Origin: Rhizomys pruinosus | Taxonomy: Eukaryota; Chordata; Mammalia; Rodentia; Spalacidae | Assembly (NCBI GenBank): GCA_009823505.1 | Contig: VZQC01000348.1 | Coordinates: forward strand, 910,858-974,857 | Direction: 5' to 3' | DNA: 64,000 nucleotides | Shown here: positions 35,842 to 47,040 of the stretch, in pieces | Layout of the letters: each line of letters opens with the position of its first letter | Numbering within the stretch: the stretch's first letter is position 1 | Position numbers and translations under genes: made by a program | The notes under the pieces: model-generated | Seen by the model: the letters and a program-made list of their open reading frames with translations, nothing else | What the model was told of the DNA's origin: nothing | Database searches by the model: none

Positions 35842-36070
35842 GAATTTTCAATTCCATCTTCCTACTTGTTTGGGTTTGCTCTTCAATATTCTTTCTTTCC
35901 TGCAAATTCACCTTTCACTTATTGAATTGCTTTTGTTATTTCATTCTTCTGTGTATTCGTATTTTTTGAGTTTCCATCATAAGATTTGCCTGCTCACATT
36001 GAGTTCTTTTAGTGTGTGTGTTTTTTAAGATCTTTGATCATATTTGTGATTAATCTTTTAAATTCTGCAT
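35842..36070 (-). mobile_element. Probable L1 ORF1 5' region, decayed
   Basis: On the minus strand this A-rich stretch lies between L1 5'-UTR-like monomers (right) and L1 3' material (left). The minus strand includes 'atgatcaaagatcttaaaaa', which is compatible with the ORF1 coiled-coil region. Most of ORF2 is missing between here and 35660, so this L1 is internally deleted or composed of two insertions. Confidence 0.5.
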
Positions 36071-36560
36071 CTTGGAGTTTCTCAGTGGTGGTAGGCAGGT
36101 CTATGGTAGGCATATCTGGAGGTCAAGACTCGGGTGGGGACACCTTGTGGAAATTCAAAAAAATCAAAGCTGGAGAATTAACCTAGTGTCTCAAGAAGCA
36201 GTGGGTATGTGTGAACTGAGTAGTCCAATGATGAGGCCTGGGCCCAAGGTTAGAACGGGTCAGAGTTCAGGAAGAGTGTGGAGCTGCTCTAACTGCAAGG
36301 GAACAAAAGCAGGATCTAAGATCCCATGATGGTAAGTGGGGTTTTGTCTTGATTTCCTTGAATTCAGAGTTTATTAGACCAGAGGCCAGGGGCAAGGGGG
36401 AGTGGGAGCAGCCTGTGAGGAGGGTCTAATAAACTGCCCGAGAGAAGTAAGCTAGTATGGGGTTAGGAAGCAATTCCAGAGATCTTAGATGGAAGGGGAG
36501 GAGACAGCCTGGGCCTGAGGCTAGAAGGAGGACGACATGCCTGGAGATGGACCTTTCTTC
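36071..36560 (-). mobile_element. L1 5'-UTR-like monomer sequence
   Basis: GC-richer sequence with phrases shared with 55045-55800 (for example 'gggcccaaggttagaacggg' against 'gggcccaaggcttgaagggg', and 'gtgtggagctgctctaactg' against 'gcgtggagctgctcaggctg'). It sits at the 5' side of a minus-strand L1, as a promoter-bearing 5' UTR would. Frames here (85 and 70 codons) are non-coding. Confidence 0.6.
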
Positions 36561-36654
36561 TCTCTATGATGATAACAGAGGTTTGTTTCCTATATGGAAT
36601 TTTCTGTTTGTTTACTTTGTTGTTTCATTTCAATGTATATTTTTCCCCAATTTG

Positions 36655-36850
36655 TGTAAAATTTATTGAAAACATCTTAATCATATTATCAACCATTTTC
36701 ACCCACCCATAGCTCCCCCAATCAGGTTTCATACATTCTCTCATATATTTTAAGACCTATTGAGTCAGGCTGATCTTGAACTCATACACATCCACACGTC
36801 TCTGCTCCTGAGTGCTAGGATTAAAGGTGTGCACCACTAGGCCCAGTTAT
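36655..36850 (-). mobile_element. Short L1 3' tip followed by a partial B1
   Basis: 36655-36760 resembles the complement of an L1 3' UTR end (tttattgaaaac, 'catacattctctcatatatt'). 36767-36850 is the 5' part of a minus-strand B1, ending 'aggtgtgcaccactaggccc'. Confidence 0.6.
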
Positions 36851-36859
36851 GCTTTGTTT

Positions 36860-37724
36860 TTTTTTTTTAATATAAGTATTCTGATATACTTGAGCAAACA
36901 GGATGATTTAACTATATACATATTCATTCCCTATATCTTCTTACATTGCCTCTATTTCTGGATCAATTTCTCCATAACCTCTTTTCAAAGGAAAAAAAAC
37001 AAAATTATGGGATTACGTGGACTGTTAATAATGTGTAATATGAGCGTGGTTCCGGTTAGAAGCACCAAGGTTTGAGAGTGACAGTACAAAGATTAACTAG
37101 AATGCCTAAGCTTTAATAAATTTTTCTCTCATATATGATAGAAGTTATTATGAAGAATGCTTTCATGGGTTAGTTAAATGACATTTTTCTAGGGATGTAG
37201 ACTTGGATCTTCCTTGAATATTCTTCTCGCTGAAGAGTAGACAACTGAATCCCACATTTGCTCTTAGGCAATATCTAATGTCTAGTCACACATTTGACTT
37301 GAGCAACATGAATATCCTGAAAGTTTATTTTTTTTCCTTTTCCCCTTAATTTAACACCTTTTGTAGAAAAGGGTGAAAGACATGAGCATATTGAGCATCA
37401 CTCCTTGCACTCTCCATGTGCTGAGAGTATAATCATATCATTGGACTTTGTAGGGTAAAGATGTTGTCCTCACAACTACCTACCAGTGTTTGTGGATTGT
37501 GTATAATTCAGTAAAAATGGGTTCTCACAGACCTCCATGTACTATGGTAATCCCTTCATTCCTAATCAATTTATTCCTATGTCCACTATTAGTAATAAAA
37601 TTTTTCTTTCATTCTGCTTGTGGTCACCTCGGTTTTTCTATTCTATTGTAAGATATGAAACATTCACATTCTTCTAGATATTTGCTTTTCTTAATCTTAT
37701 TTCATCCAACTTTCATGCAGAATT

Positions 37725-37726
<2 letters not shown>
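36860..37726. other. Intergenic, nothing recognised
   Basis: No repeat or gene placed. Confidence 0.5.
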
Positions 37727-37761
<35 letters not shown>

Positions 37762-37905
37762 TCTTTTTGAGACAGGGTCTCCTTGTAGCCCCCAGCTGTC
37801 CTGGAACTCACTCTGTAGATCAGGCTGGCCTTGAACTCCCAAAGATCCACCTGCCTCTGCCTCCAGAGTGCTAGGATTAAAGGCGTGCACCACCACGCCT
37901 GTCTA
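37727..37905 (-). mobile_element. B1 SINE with long A tail
   Basis: Minus-strand B1 with a T-run of about 33 bp (37728-37760) as complement of the tail, and intact A- and B-box regions. The long homogeneous tail suggests a young insertion. Confidence 0.93.
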
Positions 37906-37946
37906 GACCACATTTTAATCTTTTATAAAAGCAGATCTTTCAAATA

Positions 37947-38100
37947 TTTTTTTTTTTTTTTTGTTATAAAAGGAAGACTTTATTTGAGCTTATTATTGAA
38001 GTTCCAGGGAATCAGACAAAATTGTTTGTGTGGAAGCAATGGTGCGGGGGGTGCTGCAGCAGCAACGCCGAGGGTCACTTCTCACAATGAGATACAGGAG

Positions 38101-38159
<59 letters not shown>

Positions 38160-39570
38160 GAGACCACAAGGCTTGTTAAACTCACTAAGCCTGCCTGCCC
38201 CCAATGACGTACTTCCCTTGGCATGGCCACACCTTCTAAGACCTTCAAGAACAGTGCCACCAACTGGACACAAAATGTCTGAATACTTAAAGCCTACGGG
38301 GGACACTCATTCAAACCACCACATCCCACTCCCTGGCCCCCATGGGCTCCTGACCATATAAAATGCAAAATTTGGACTAAATGGTCCAACCTTAAAAGTC
38401 CCCATAGTCTTTACCATTCTCAATTCTATTCAAAAGTCTACAGTCCAAAGTCTCTTCTGAGACACAGGCCAATCTCTTAACTGTAAGCTCCTGTAATATC
38501 AAAAGGCAAATTTCATACTCCCAACATACAGTGGAACCGAATACACATTTCCATTCTAAAAGGGAGGAATAGAGGCATAGTGAGGAAATACTGGACCAAA
38601 ACAAGAGCAAAACCCGGCAGGGCAAACACCAAGTCCAGTAGATCCATGTGCAACTTCTGGGACTTGACTTCCAAAGGGCTGAGATGGCTCAGCTCTTCCA
38701 GCTTTGCTTGCAGCATACATCTCTTTCTTAGGCTGGTACCACTCCCTGTATGGGGCTCTCTTTGGCAAATATCTCACAGCTCTGGCATCTTGAATGTCTT
38801 CTTGGGGTCTCTTCTGCCAACCAGACTTCACATTCACAGCTTCATGCAATGGCCTATCAGGGCCTTCTTTATGCAGGGACACCCCTGCTGCACTCTGCCT
38901 GACCTTGGCAGCTCTCTGAAACCGTGGAGAAAGAACTGAAGACCCCTTCACTCTTGCAAACCTCATGCCTCTAAATCCAGCACCACATGAATTAAACTGC
39001 CAAGTTTGGCTGCAAGTTTGGGATGGACTCTGGCCTTTTCTCTGCCCTGGACTTGTTGGAGTAGAAAACGCTTTCAGTATTTTCATTTCAAAAATTGGAA
39101 GCTTAGCTGGGTGTGGTTTTGCCCTGAAGGTACTGATTCTGTTGTTTACTTGTAAATCTCAAAGCCCTTCCTTAATCACTTTAATCTCACTTTTTCCATT
39201 GTTTACTTATAAATAGCTAGGCCTCTCCTTAATCACTTTAGTATCCTTATCAAAAGGAACCTCTCCTTCACATGCCTTGGTCCCGCCTTTAATCTTCCTA
39301 GTGCAGTTTTCAGATCCAAACTGTACATTCTGCATTTCTTTCTGCCCCATCTGCTCTTCTTCACTGTAGATCTGTACAATATTCAACATTAATAGCCACG
39401 CCACCATTTCTACATTAGGCTGTCTTGAAATATCCTCCACCAAAGACATTAGTCCATTGTTTTTCAACTTAGAATCAGACAAGCATTTGGGCTGTGGGCC
39501 AACTGCTGCCAGGCTCTTTATCAAAATATCTCAGTTGCTGCCTAAGTCTTTATTTTCCTCTGGAACTACA
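37947..39570 (-). mobile_element. MaLR element retrocopy: internal region plus LTR ending in poly(A)
   Basis: On the minus strand, 39570-38324 is the same internal sequence as the full MaLR at 51461-53396. 38323-37963 is its LTR from the TG start to just after AATAAA (complement at 37979-37984), followed by a 16-base A tail. The rest of R and all U5 are absent, as expected for a cDNA of polyadenylated RNA. The 5' end is truncated. The 176-, 119- and 105-codon frames are remnants without recognisable enzyme domains; MaLRs lack pol and are non-autonomous. Confidence 0.85.
38105..38155. repeat. (GA)n microsatellite inside the LTR
   Basis: About 25 GA units at the place where other LTR copies have 'ctctctctg'. 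An in-place expansion. Confidence 0.95.
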
Positions 39571-39736
39571 TTTTTTTTTATAAATTTTTATTGATGCTAT
39601 TTGTGCATTTAATACATTTTTTCCAATTAGTTTCACAAGGCTATTTCCTTCCGCGCCCCCCCACCCCCACCCCATCCAGATCATGCATTCTGTCTGCCAT
39701 AACTGTCCTGCATCTTCTCTTAGTGCTCCTCTTTAT
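39571..39736 (-). mobile_element. L1 3' tip
   Basis: The T-run at 39571-39579, 'tttattgatgctatttgtgc' and the C-rich block 39650-39675 are the complement of an L1 3' end with its G-rich tract. It abuts the truncated 5' end of the MaLR retrocopy. Confidence 0.8.
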
Positions 39737-39992
39737 GCTAAGCCTAGGGAAGCAACGCTGTGGAAGAGGAGTGTGCGTGGTAGAGATGGAAGGGCTTGCG
39801 ATGTGGTGTGAATGGTGAAACTACACGCAATGTAGTCTGGACACTCATTTGAATCAACTTGATGAACAAACAACCTGTCACCTCACCCCACGGGATGGTG
39901 GGGCTGTAAGGTGTTTCGGGCACAACAGCCTGCAGATAGGTTTTTCATGAATGGATGCTGTACTCATGGATTATCACTATAGCTAAAAATGA
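39737..39992 (+). mobile_element. L1 3' UTR tip
   Basis: Homologous to 49675-49945: both start 'taagcctagggaa', contain 'atggtgaaactaca', and end 'aaaaatgaaaaa'. Oriented opposite to the neighbour at 39571. Confidence 0.75.
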
Positions 39993-40354
39993 AAAAAAAA
40001 AAACTGAGATCTTTCAATATTACAGGTCCTGCTTTTCCAAGTGCTTTAGATTAAGACAGCGTTTGAAAATTATAAAAATACATGGCAGCAAAACCAGTTG
40101 CCATCAGAAAAAATGGGCAAGAACAAATAGCTAGTACTTCCCAGCAAAGGGAAGAAGAATGGTGGTATACTTAAATATAGGTATATTCATTTTGGTTATT
40201 GAGTACTATGTGCAAAGTTTCTCTTCAAACACTCAAGTGACACTGCTTAAATTTAATGCCTAATTCTAATTCTCCCCCCTCCCCCACACACTAGCTTTTA
40301 CTTCCCTCCTAATTCTCGGTCCTGTATTCCATACCAATCTCTTTCCCATAGTCA

Positions 40355-40355
<1 letters not shown>
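39993..40355. other. Intergenic, nothing recognised
   Basis: No gene or repeat placed. Confidence 0.5.
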
Positions 40356-40386
<31 letters not shown>

Positions 40387-40545
40387 GTTTTTTTTTTTTT
40401 TGTTGCTAATTTGAGACAGGTTTTCCTGAGTCTCTGGCTGTCCTGGAACTCACTCTGTAGACCAGGTTGGTCTTGAACTCACAAAGATCCACTTGCCTCT
40501 GCCTCCCAAGTGCTAGGATTAAAGGTATGCACCACCACACTCGGC
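40356..40545 (-). mobile_element. B1 SINE with long A tail
   Basis: T-run (40360-40401, broken by G) then a minus-strand B1. tagtcat flanks both sides (40349-40355 and 40546-40552). Confidence 0.9.
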
Positions 40546-40555
40546 TAGTCATGAC

Positions 40556-42702
40556 TTTTTAATAATCATGTGATCCACAAAGTTTTTAATCCCTTCTTAC
40601 TCATTTATATTCTCTACAGCTTTATCATTTACTTATTTATTTATTACTTATTCATGCACACATGCATGCATGCATTTATTTATTTATGTTTGGATGTGCC
40701 TGGCATGGCACCCAGTTCACTGTGCACTAGGTAAGAATACTATCACTAATCTACGTACCTACTCTACACAGCTTTCTTCCTGAACAACTTTCCCCTTAAA
40801 AACCTTTTAAGAAGGCTTACCCAAATCAATAAAAAATATATGCACTAGTGCTGATCTTATGGTTGTATTTACTTAACATATAGCTATAGCATAATGTTCA
40901 GCTATTTTTTAATTTATCTAATAGTAAAGCTAAAATAATGTAGTATTTTCTTATCCCTGAGCTAAAAGAAGGATTGGAAATACTGATAATCAATATTGTT
41001 GAGTTGCTGATTGCTACTTAGCCTTTAAAATTCTGTTTTTATTTACTTTCTTTGTTTTCTTTACTAAATAATTCTTAGTCTTCCACTATAAGTTTAGAAA
41101 CACATGAAAGGGAAATGTTAGAATCAAGTACTCTAAATCATTATCTCAGACACTGGTTTGCAATAACGCTTTATGATCCCAAGGATAATTTGCATATAGC
41201 TGGGAGATATGAGCTACTAATCTCATGGATCAATTGTATAACTTAAAATAGTATAAAAGTATAACTATTAATGCTGGATTTCTTTAAGGCTTATACATCT
41301 TTACGCTGACATCTCACAAATGAATGACCTGGAGCTTTTTCCATGGTGTTCCAAAGGCCATGTATGAGTCAATGGACTGGATCCAAAAGGGAGTGTCTTA
41401 TGATTCTAAAGCCACATCACAATGCTTAGAGGACCACAACTTAATTTAATGTGCTATTAACATTGCCCCAGATCTAATGAAGTGAATATCATTTATAAAA
41501 TAAAACATTTGTTAAATTACTTCTTACATATCCCCTTGCATCGGGTGTACTAATCTTCTATTTAAAATTGAATATCTATGAGACAGATTGACCTAAATGC
41601 AACCATACTACAAAGTGTGACCAATGTAGAGGTCGAAAGTAAGATAAAAGAAGAAAATGGCAAATTAATAACAGCTGATAGCTCAGTGGAGTCTGTGCTC
41701 AGCATTTAATACACACAGCAGGAAGGAGGAGGAGGTGATATGAGTTCAATTGACCATGTACTTTATGTGGGAATAAATAATTCACTCAGGGTTATTTGAG
41801 GGGCAGTGAAGAATGCATGCACCTTTCCTGCTGTGGTGGTTAATCATGCCCTGGATTTGTACACAAGGGACAGTTTCTATCTTGAAAATTGTTCTGCAAA
41901 AATAATTGCTGGATATAACTGTGTACCCTGTATATATTTGTTGAGTAAATGAATTGGAAAATAGAATAAAATTATAAATGAACTTGGCGATCTAGAATAA
42001 TAGAAATGATATTTAATATCTCTTATTTTACACCCCACACAGAATACTAAAAGATAAGACAAAGTTTTATTTTAGTTTTTGTGAGCAATAAATTATTTAT
42101 ATATGCTTCACATTTAGCAAATATTTGAAATAAAATTGGACTATGTTCAGTTTAATCACATTGATTATAAACATTATTCACAAAGATAAGAGATACATTT
42201 TGTATCTCCTTAGTATTTCCATATCAGTCATTCATTCAGCTGTCTCCTCAATGCAAGAACATGAGCTTACTACTCAGTTTTCAAGGAAGAATGTGAATCT
42301 ACCAATAGCAGAGAACTTCCTGTTCCACATCTCATGGTTTTAAGTCTGAGTAAATGCATTTTAGTCTCTCAAAAATGTCATAGTTCATTTATTGTATGTA
42401 CTATGTTGCTGGTGACTAATCATAGAACAGTCAACTTCTGTTTCCACATCTCTCTCCATTGACTAAGCACTTGTCCATTCTAACAACTGAATCATGATTT
42501 AAATTTCCACTCCAAAGCTGAGATATAACCACTACTTAAGTACCCAAGTCTTTATTCCTATCTATGAAAGATCTTGAGCACAGTCATTGGTGAGATCTGC
42601 TTTCCAGCTTGGATATTTTATTTTAATTTAATGTTTAAAATAATATATGACTTATTAAATAAATAAAATGTCATCACTGATTGTCATATCATAAAGGCCA
42701 AC
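40556..42702. other. Intergenic, nothing convincing
   Basis: AT-rich. A (TTTA)/(CATG) simple repeat lies at 40628-40690. 41668-41720 has a faint tRNA-SINE feel (gatagctcagtggagtctgt), too weak to call. Frames of 61-66 codons have no domain. Confidence 0.5.
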
Positions 42703-42716
42703 AGAAATCTAAATAA

Positions 42717-42948
42717 TTTCTTAAATTTTATTTATTATTTTTATTTTATGTGTATGAATATATTACCTGCATGTAGGTAGATGATCCTGTGTAATGCAGT
42801 GCCCACAGAGGTCAGAAGAGGGCATCAGGTCTCTTGGAAATGGAGTGTTGGACAGTTGTTAGCTGTCATGTGGGTGCTGGGACTCGAACCCAGGTCCTTT
42901 ACAAGAGCAGTCAGTGCTCTTAACCACTGAGCCATTTCTCCAGTCCCT
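42717..42948 (-). mobile_element. B3 SINE with 14-bp target-site duplication
   Basis: Minus-strand B3 flanked by agaaatctaaataa at 42703-42716 and 42949-42962. Confidence 0.93.
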
Positions 42949-42962
42949 AGAAATCTAAATAA

Positions 42963-44505
42963 ATGTATCTAGCACATTTATGTCATGTACTGTGCTGTTA
43001 TTTGACATGTTCAGTTCTATGAAACTGAGCCATTTCAAGTTTTCAATGAGGTCACATATAATATTTTAAAAATAATTTTAACTAAATTATGTTTTTCAGA
43101 CTAGTTTCTGAAGAACAGGACACAATTCATTTCTTAAAAACCATTCTTCCTTGACTTGGCTTAAATATTAACAGATGTTTGGATGGTATGTTAATTCATG
43201 AATTACATTTTCTTCTGTTAAGTATGGCAGGGTCTTCGTTTGGTTTATAACATCTCCTAACCATTGGAGGATGTAAGCTTGTGGCATCAGCCATGAGTTA
43301 TTCCTCCAAGGAGAGAGCTAATAGCCAATTAGATTTGGGATATACAGACATATTGCTGCCACTGCTGCACAGTATTTCCAGGCAGATGAGGTGTAGCTGG
43401 TGCTGACAGAGGAGTCTTGCTTGACTCAAGGAGACCTATATTTGCTTTATTGGTTTAGTGGTCTTTGGTAACACTCACTGGCATCCCAGAGACTATCTGT
43501 ATATTTGCAAGTGCGGTCTCCATACATCTTTCCCATGTTTATATCAGGTCTTCAATAGCAGGGCCTTATCGCCTCTCTTCCTGCAGATATCCCAGTTTGG
43601 AGGCAAGGAGCCTTTACCATTTGTGGGGGCTTGGATCCCCTGGCCAACATCTCCTTGGTAGAATAATCTATTGTTGCCTTGATTCCACCCTATAGGTATG
43701 TATAAAACAACTGCTTTTTTGAGACTCATGGGTCAAAAATAAAAACCTTAAATAAAAAAGGGGGATATAGATAGATATGAAAACTTTTTGTCAAAAAACC
43801 TTGTAACCCAAATCTTAAAACTAACTATGGGAAAGGATTTGTATGTTCCAACAGGCCAGAGTATCACCAACTTAATGGCTGAGAAAGAAAATGCAGCTTT
43901 GCAGTGAGTAGGATGTACCAGAAAGTGCCAGCAGAAGGATTGACTCCTCTGGGCATTGAAGGGAAGAAATGCCTCAGATTGCTGCAGACATCAGGCCCCT
44001 CTGTGGATCCTACTAGTAACAACTATTTTTAATGATTCCTAACGAAGCTTACCTTCTAGGTGCCGCAAAGGTTTTAATACAAGAGACTTTCTTAACTCCC
44101 CCCCATAGAATAAGGAGAAATAAGATGATGATGAGGTCGTTCTCCAGCTGTAGATTGGAACCAGCTGTTATAGAGGTATTCTCTTGTAAAATCAGTAAAA
44201 CTGCCTTCTTTAATTGACTAATGGACATAGAAACTGTGAAAAGGATTATTCTCTATTCAGAACCAAATATAATGCTAAAGTCTCCTTAAGCTATGCACTT
44301 AAACAAAATATATTAATACAGGAGCTCTGACATCAAAGTAATTGTTTTAGTGAATAAAGTTTATGTATATTGTTATATTTGAGACAATATTTATAACTAG
44401 CTCAAATTTTTAAAATTAAATTTTTTATAGTTTAATATAATGTTTCTTATATTTGTATATGGGTATTTTAGTCTATAAGGAGGTTTTATTTTCATTTTTA
44501 TTTTT
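42963..44505. other. Intergenic, partly GC-richer, unclassified
   Basis: 43380-44000 is more GC-rich than its surroundings and ends in A-rich segments near 43736-43760. It may be an old retroelement that I do not recognise. The overlapping 67-, 76- and 61-codon frames here carry no recognisable domain. Confidence 0.45.
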
Positions 44506-44509
44506 ACTT

Positions 44510-44660
44510 GAACTGTTCACATCTTTAATCCCAGGACTCAAGAGGCAGGGGCAGACAGATCTCTGGGATTTCAAAGCCAGCCTGGTTTACATAGTGAGTT
44601 CCAGGACAGCTGGGGCTACAGGGAGACCATGTCTCAAAAAAGAGCAAAAATAAGACAATA
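44510..44660 (+). mobile_element. 5'-truncated B1 SINE
   Basis: Starts within the A-box region (acatctttaatcccaggact) and continues to 'gctggggctacagggagac' and an A-rich end. Confidence 0.85.
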
Positions 44661-45324
44661 ATGAAATCTTATTCTCTATTTGTAAAATATTTGTAGGTGT
44701 ATGAGAGAATTATTCAGTTACAATTATTAGAAAATCCCTCATTCAAAACTGCTTATTAGCAATCCCTTATACAAGTATCTTTCAGTGTTTGAAGCAAACC
44801 ACTTAGTGAAATCTGAGAATTTTCTGTAGTATTATTTTGCAGAATTTTTATGTTTCCAAGAACATGTAATTAATTACATTTTAGAACCATATCTCTGAAA
44901 ACTCATCTTGCCTTCATTCCTCCACTGCCGGTTTTCCTTGTTTTTCTTGTCACTCTCCAAATAAATAAAAATAACATGTCCAATATTTAACACTTTCAGG
45001 CCTATTCCTGAAAATTCTTATGAGTTGTGAAGTCCCAGCTCTTAGTCTGTGTGGCTTTTCAAGTGTTTTTACACAATGTAAAATAAGAACAAAGATAGTG
45101 ACATTCCATGTTATTATAAATCTTCTCTCTCTTGTGCCTCTTTCCTTTTTAATTTCATACGCAAATACACAATAGATTTATTAAATTATAAAACTATCCA
45201 TACCAAGAGAACAGATATGTGATTAGAGTTATTATTTAAAATTCATTATGAAAATAAAATATCAACTATAATATGGTAAGCCATATAAACATTATGCATA
45301 TTATAACTTGAACAGTTTGTAAAA

Positions 45325-45453
45325 ATGCTGGCCATAGTGGCACAAACCATTAATCTTGGCCCTCTGGAGGCAGAAACAGATGATTCTCTGTGAGACAGAG
45401 GTCAGCCTGGTCCACATAGTGATGTCCAGGTGGGCTGGGACTAGAGAGACTGT

Positions 45454-45455
<2 letters not shown>
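45325..45455 (+). mobile_element. Degraded B1 SINE
   Basis: The order 'gctggccatagtggcacaaa', 'cctggtccacatagtgatgt', 'gggctgggactagagagact' is that of B1. The tail is replaced by a (TG)n run. Confidence 0.75.
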
Positions 45456-45498
<43 letters not shown>

Positions 45499-45506
45499 TG
45501 TTTGTA
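45452..45506. repeat. (TG)n microsatellite
   Basis: TG units broken by TTTG. It lies at the end of the B1, where the A tail would be. Confidence 0.93.
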
Positions 45507-45509
45507 TGT

Positions 45510-46612
45510 TGGGAGTTATAACAGATTTTCCCAAAGCAAACGTTTTTTCAAGGCATTTCTTCACTTTCAACAGGTTTTCACACAGTATCCTTTGTTTTCT
45601 CTACTAATACATTTGTTAACAAGTAATTAAAGTGATTTACATGAGATCCATTGATAAGCAGTGACTTCATGATTCTTGACTCATCTGGAAAATGAGAAAG
45701 GCACATTATGTTGATAGGATAAAACAAAATAATTAAGACTAAAATGAATCATGTCAAACAACCACCAGTATATTTTAGATTCACCAACTTAATCAAATGA
45801 CTACTCTAAACCACTCACAGAGTAGTAATTTAAGAGTTTACAAATCTTTTTTTAAACAAAAGCTGACATTTAAGTCTTTTGTGATTATGCAAAACAAATT
45901 GCTAGACTATTATAAATCTAAATTGCAACACATAATTTTGCATTCCAATCACATGTAGATTTTTGGTATTGTTTTCCAAATAAGCCTGAGATAGAATTAA
46001 ATTAAGCCTCATATTCCTTTTAAATCTGAAAGAGCCCACAAATCAAATTCTTCACAATGTGTACTCATGGTTTGTTGACTGCATTCTTTCTGTCACAAAG
46101 CAATTTTAAATAGATTCAATAGATTCATTTGGTTACACTGACGGCCTAGAGGTAAATATACTTCTATAATATTGCAGGAATTTTTTTCTCCTCTGAAAAA
46201 AAGCAAAATTACTAGTGATTTCCAAGGAGAAAAAACATTAACATAATGATTTTATTGTGTTTCCTCCTGAAAGTCAATTTATTCTTATGTTTGTTTACTC
46301 TATTGAAACATAACATACCCAGGTTGAATTTGGTAGTAAAAAAATTGATTTCTAAAGAAGACTATTAGAGCACTTCATAAACAACTAAAAACAAATCCTA
46401 AAGAACTGAATATAATAAAGAGGATAAAAATCATGTATTTTCAGAGAAAACTCATGCAAAACCATGGCTCCCACACTTTCATCAGATATACTGCTAACAA
46501 TATGCTTGTTACATGTCACTTAATATAGATAGAGAACAAATGTTATTTTAAAACATATTACATGAAAGCAACATTTCTGCTGTTGTTCATTACCCAGATA
46601 AGAAAACATAAA
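45510..46612. other. Intergenic, nothing recognised
   Basis: AT-rich single-copy-looking sequence. Confidence 0.55.
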
Positions 46613-46801
46613 GGGCCTTGGGGAGATGGCTCGGCTTTTAAGAGCACTGGCTGCTCTTGCAGAGGATCCAGGTTTGTTTCCCAGAACCAAATGGTAAGTA
46701 ACTTTGTAATTCCAGTTTAGGGGGATCCAAAGCCCTTTTCTGGCCTCTGCTAACACAGCAAGTACATGGTGTGGTTACATGCATGTGTGAAAAAAAAAAA
46801 A
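46613..46801 (+). mobile_element. B3 SINE, diverged
   Basis: tRNA-like head (ggggagatggctcggctttt), 'agaggatccaggtttgtttc', and an A tail at 46791-46801. Confidence 0.85.
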
Positions 46802-47040
46802 CTTCATACACATTATATAAAAATGAAATAATTTTCTAAAAGTGTTTAAAAACATATGCTATTTTCATTTAAATTTTTAAGATGTTCATACAACATAATT
46901 TGATGCTATTTATACCCCATGCTCAACCTGAACCATCTCACACTCCAGATTGTCTCTGCCCTCCCAGCAGCCATTTTTTGCCCAAATCTCCTTAGGTTGG
47001 ATCTTCTTATCCCCTTCTTCATATCTATGCTGGGGGCTCT
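46802..47040. other. Intergenic, unclassified
   Basis: Includes a pyrimidine-rich stretch (46920-47040) of unknown origin just before the L1 fragment. Confidence 0.4.

Noticed and set aside
37831..39086. 176-codon ORFs on each strand
   Set aside because: The plus-strand frame starts in a B1 and reads through a (GA)n run. The minus-strand frame is MaLR internal sequence with no recognisable motifs.
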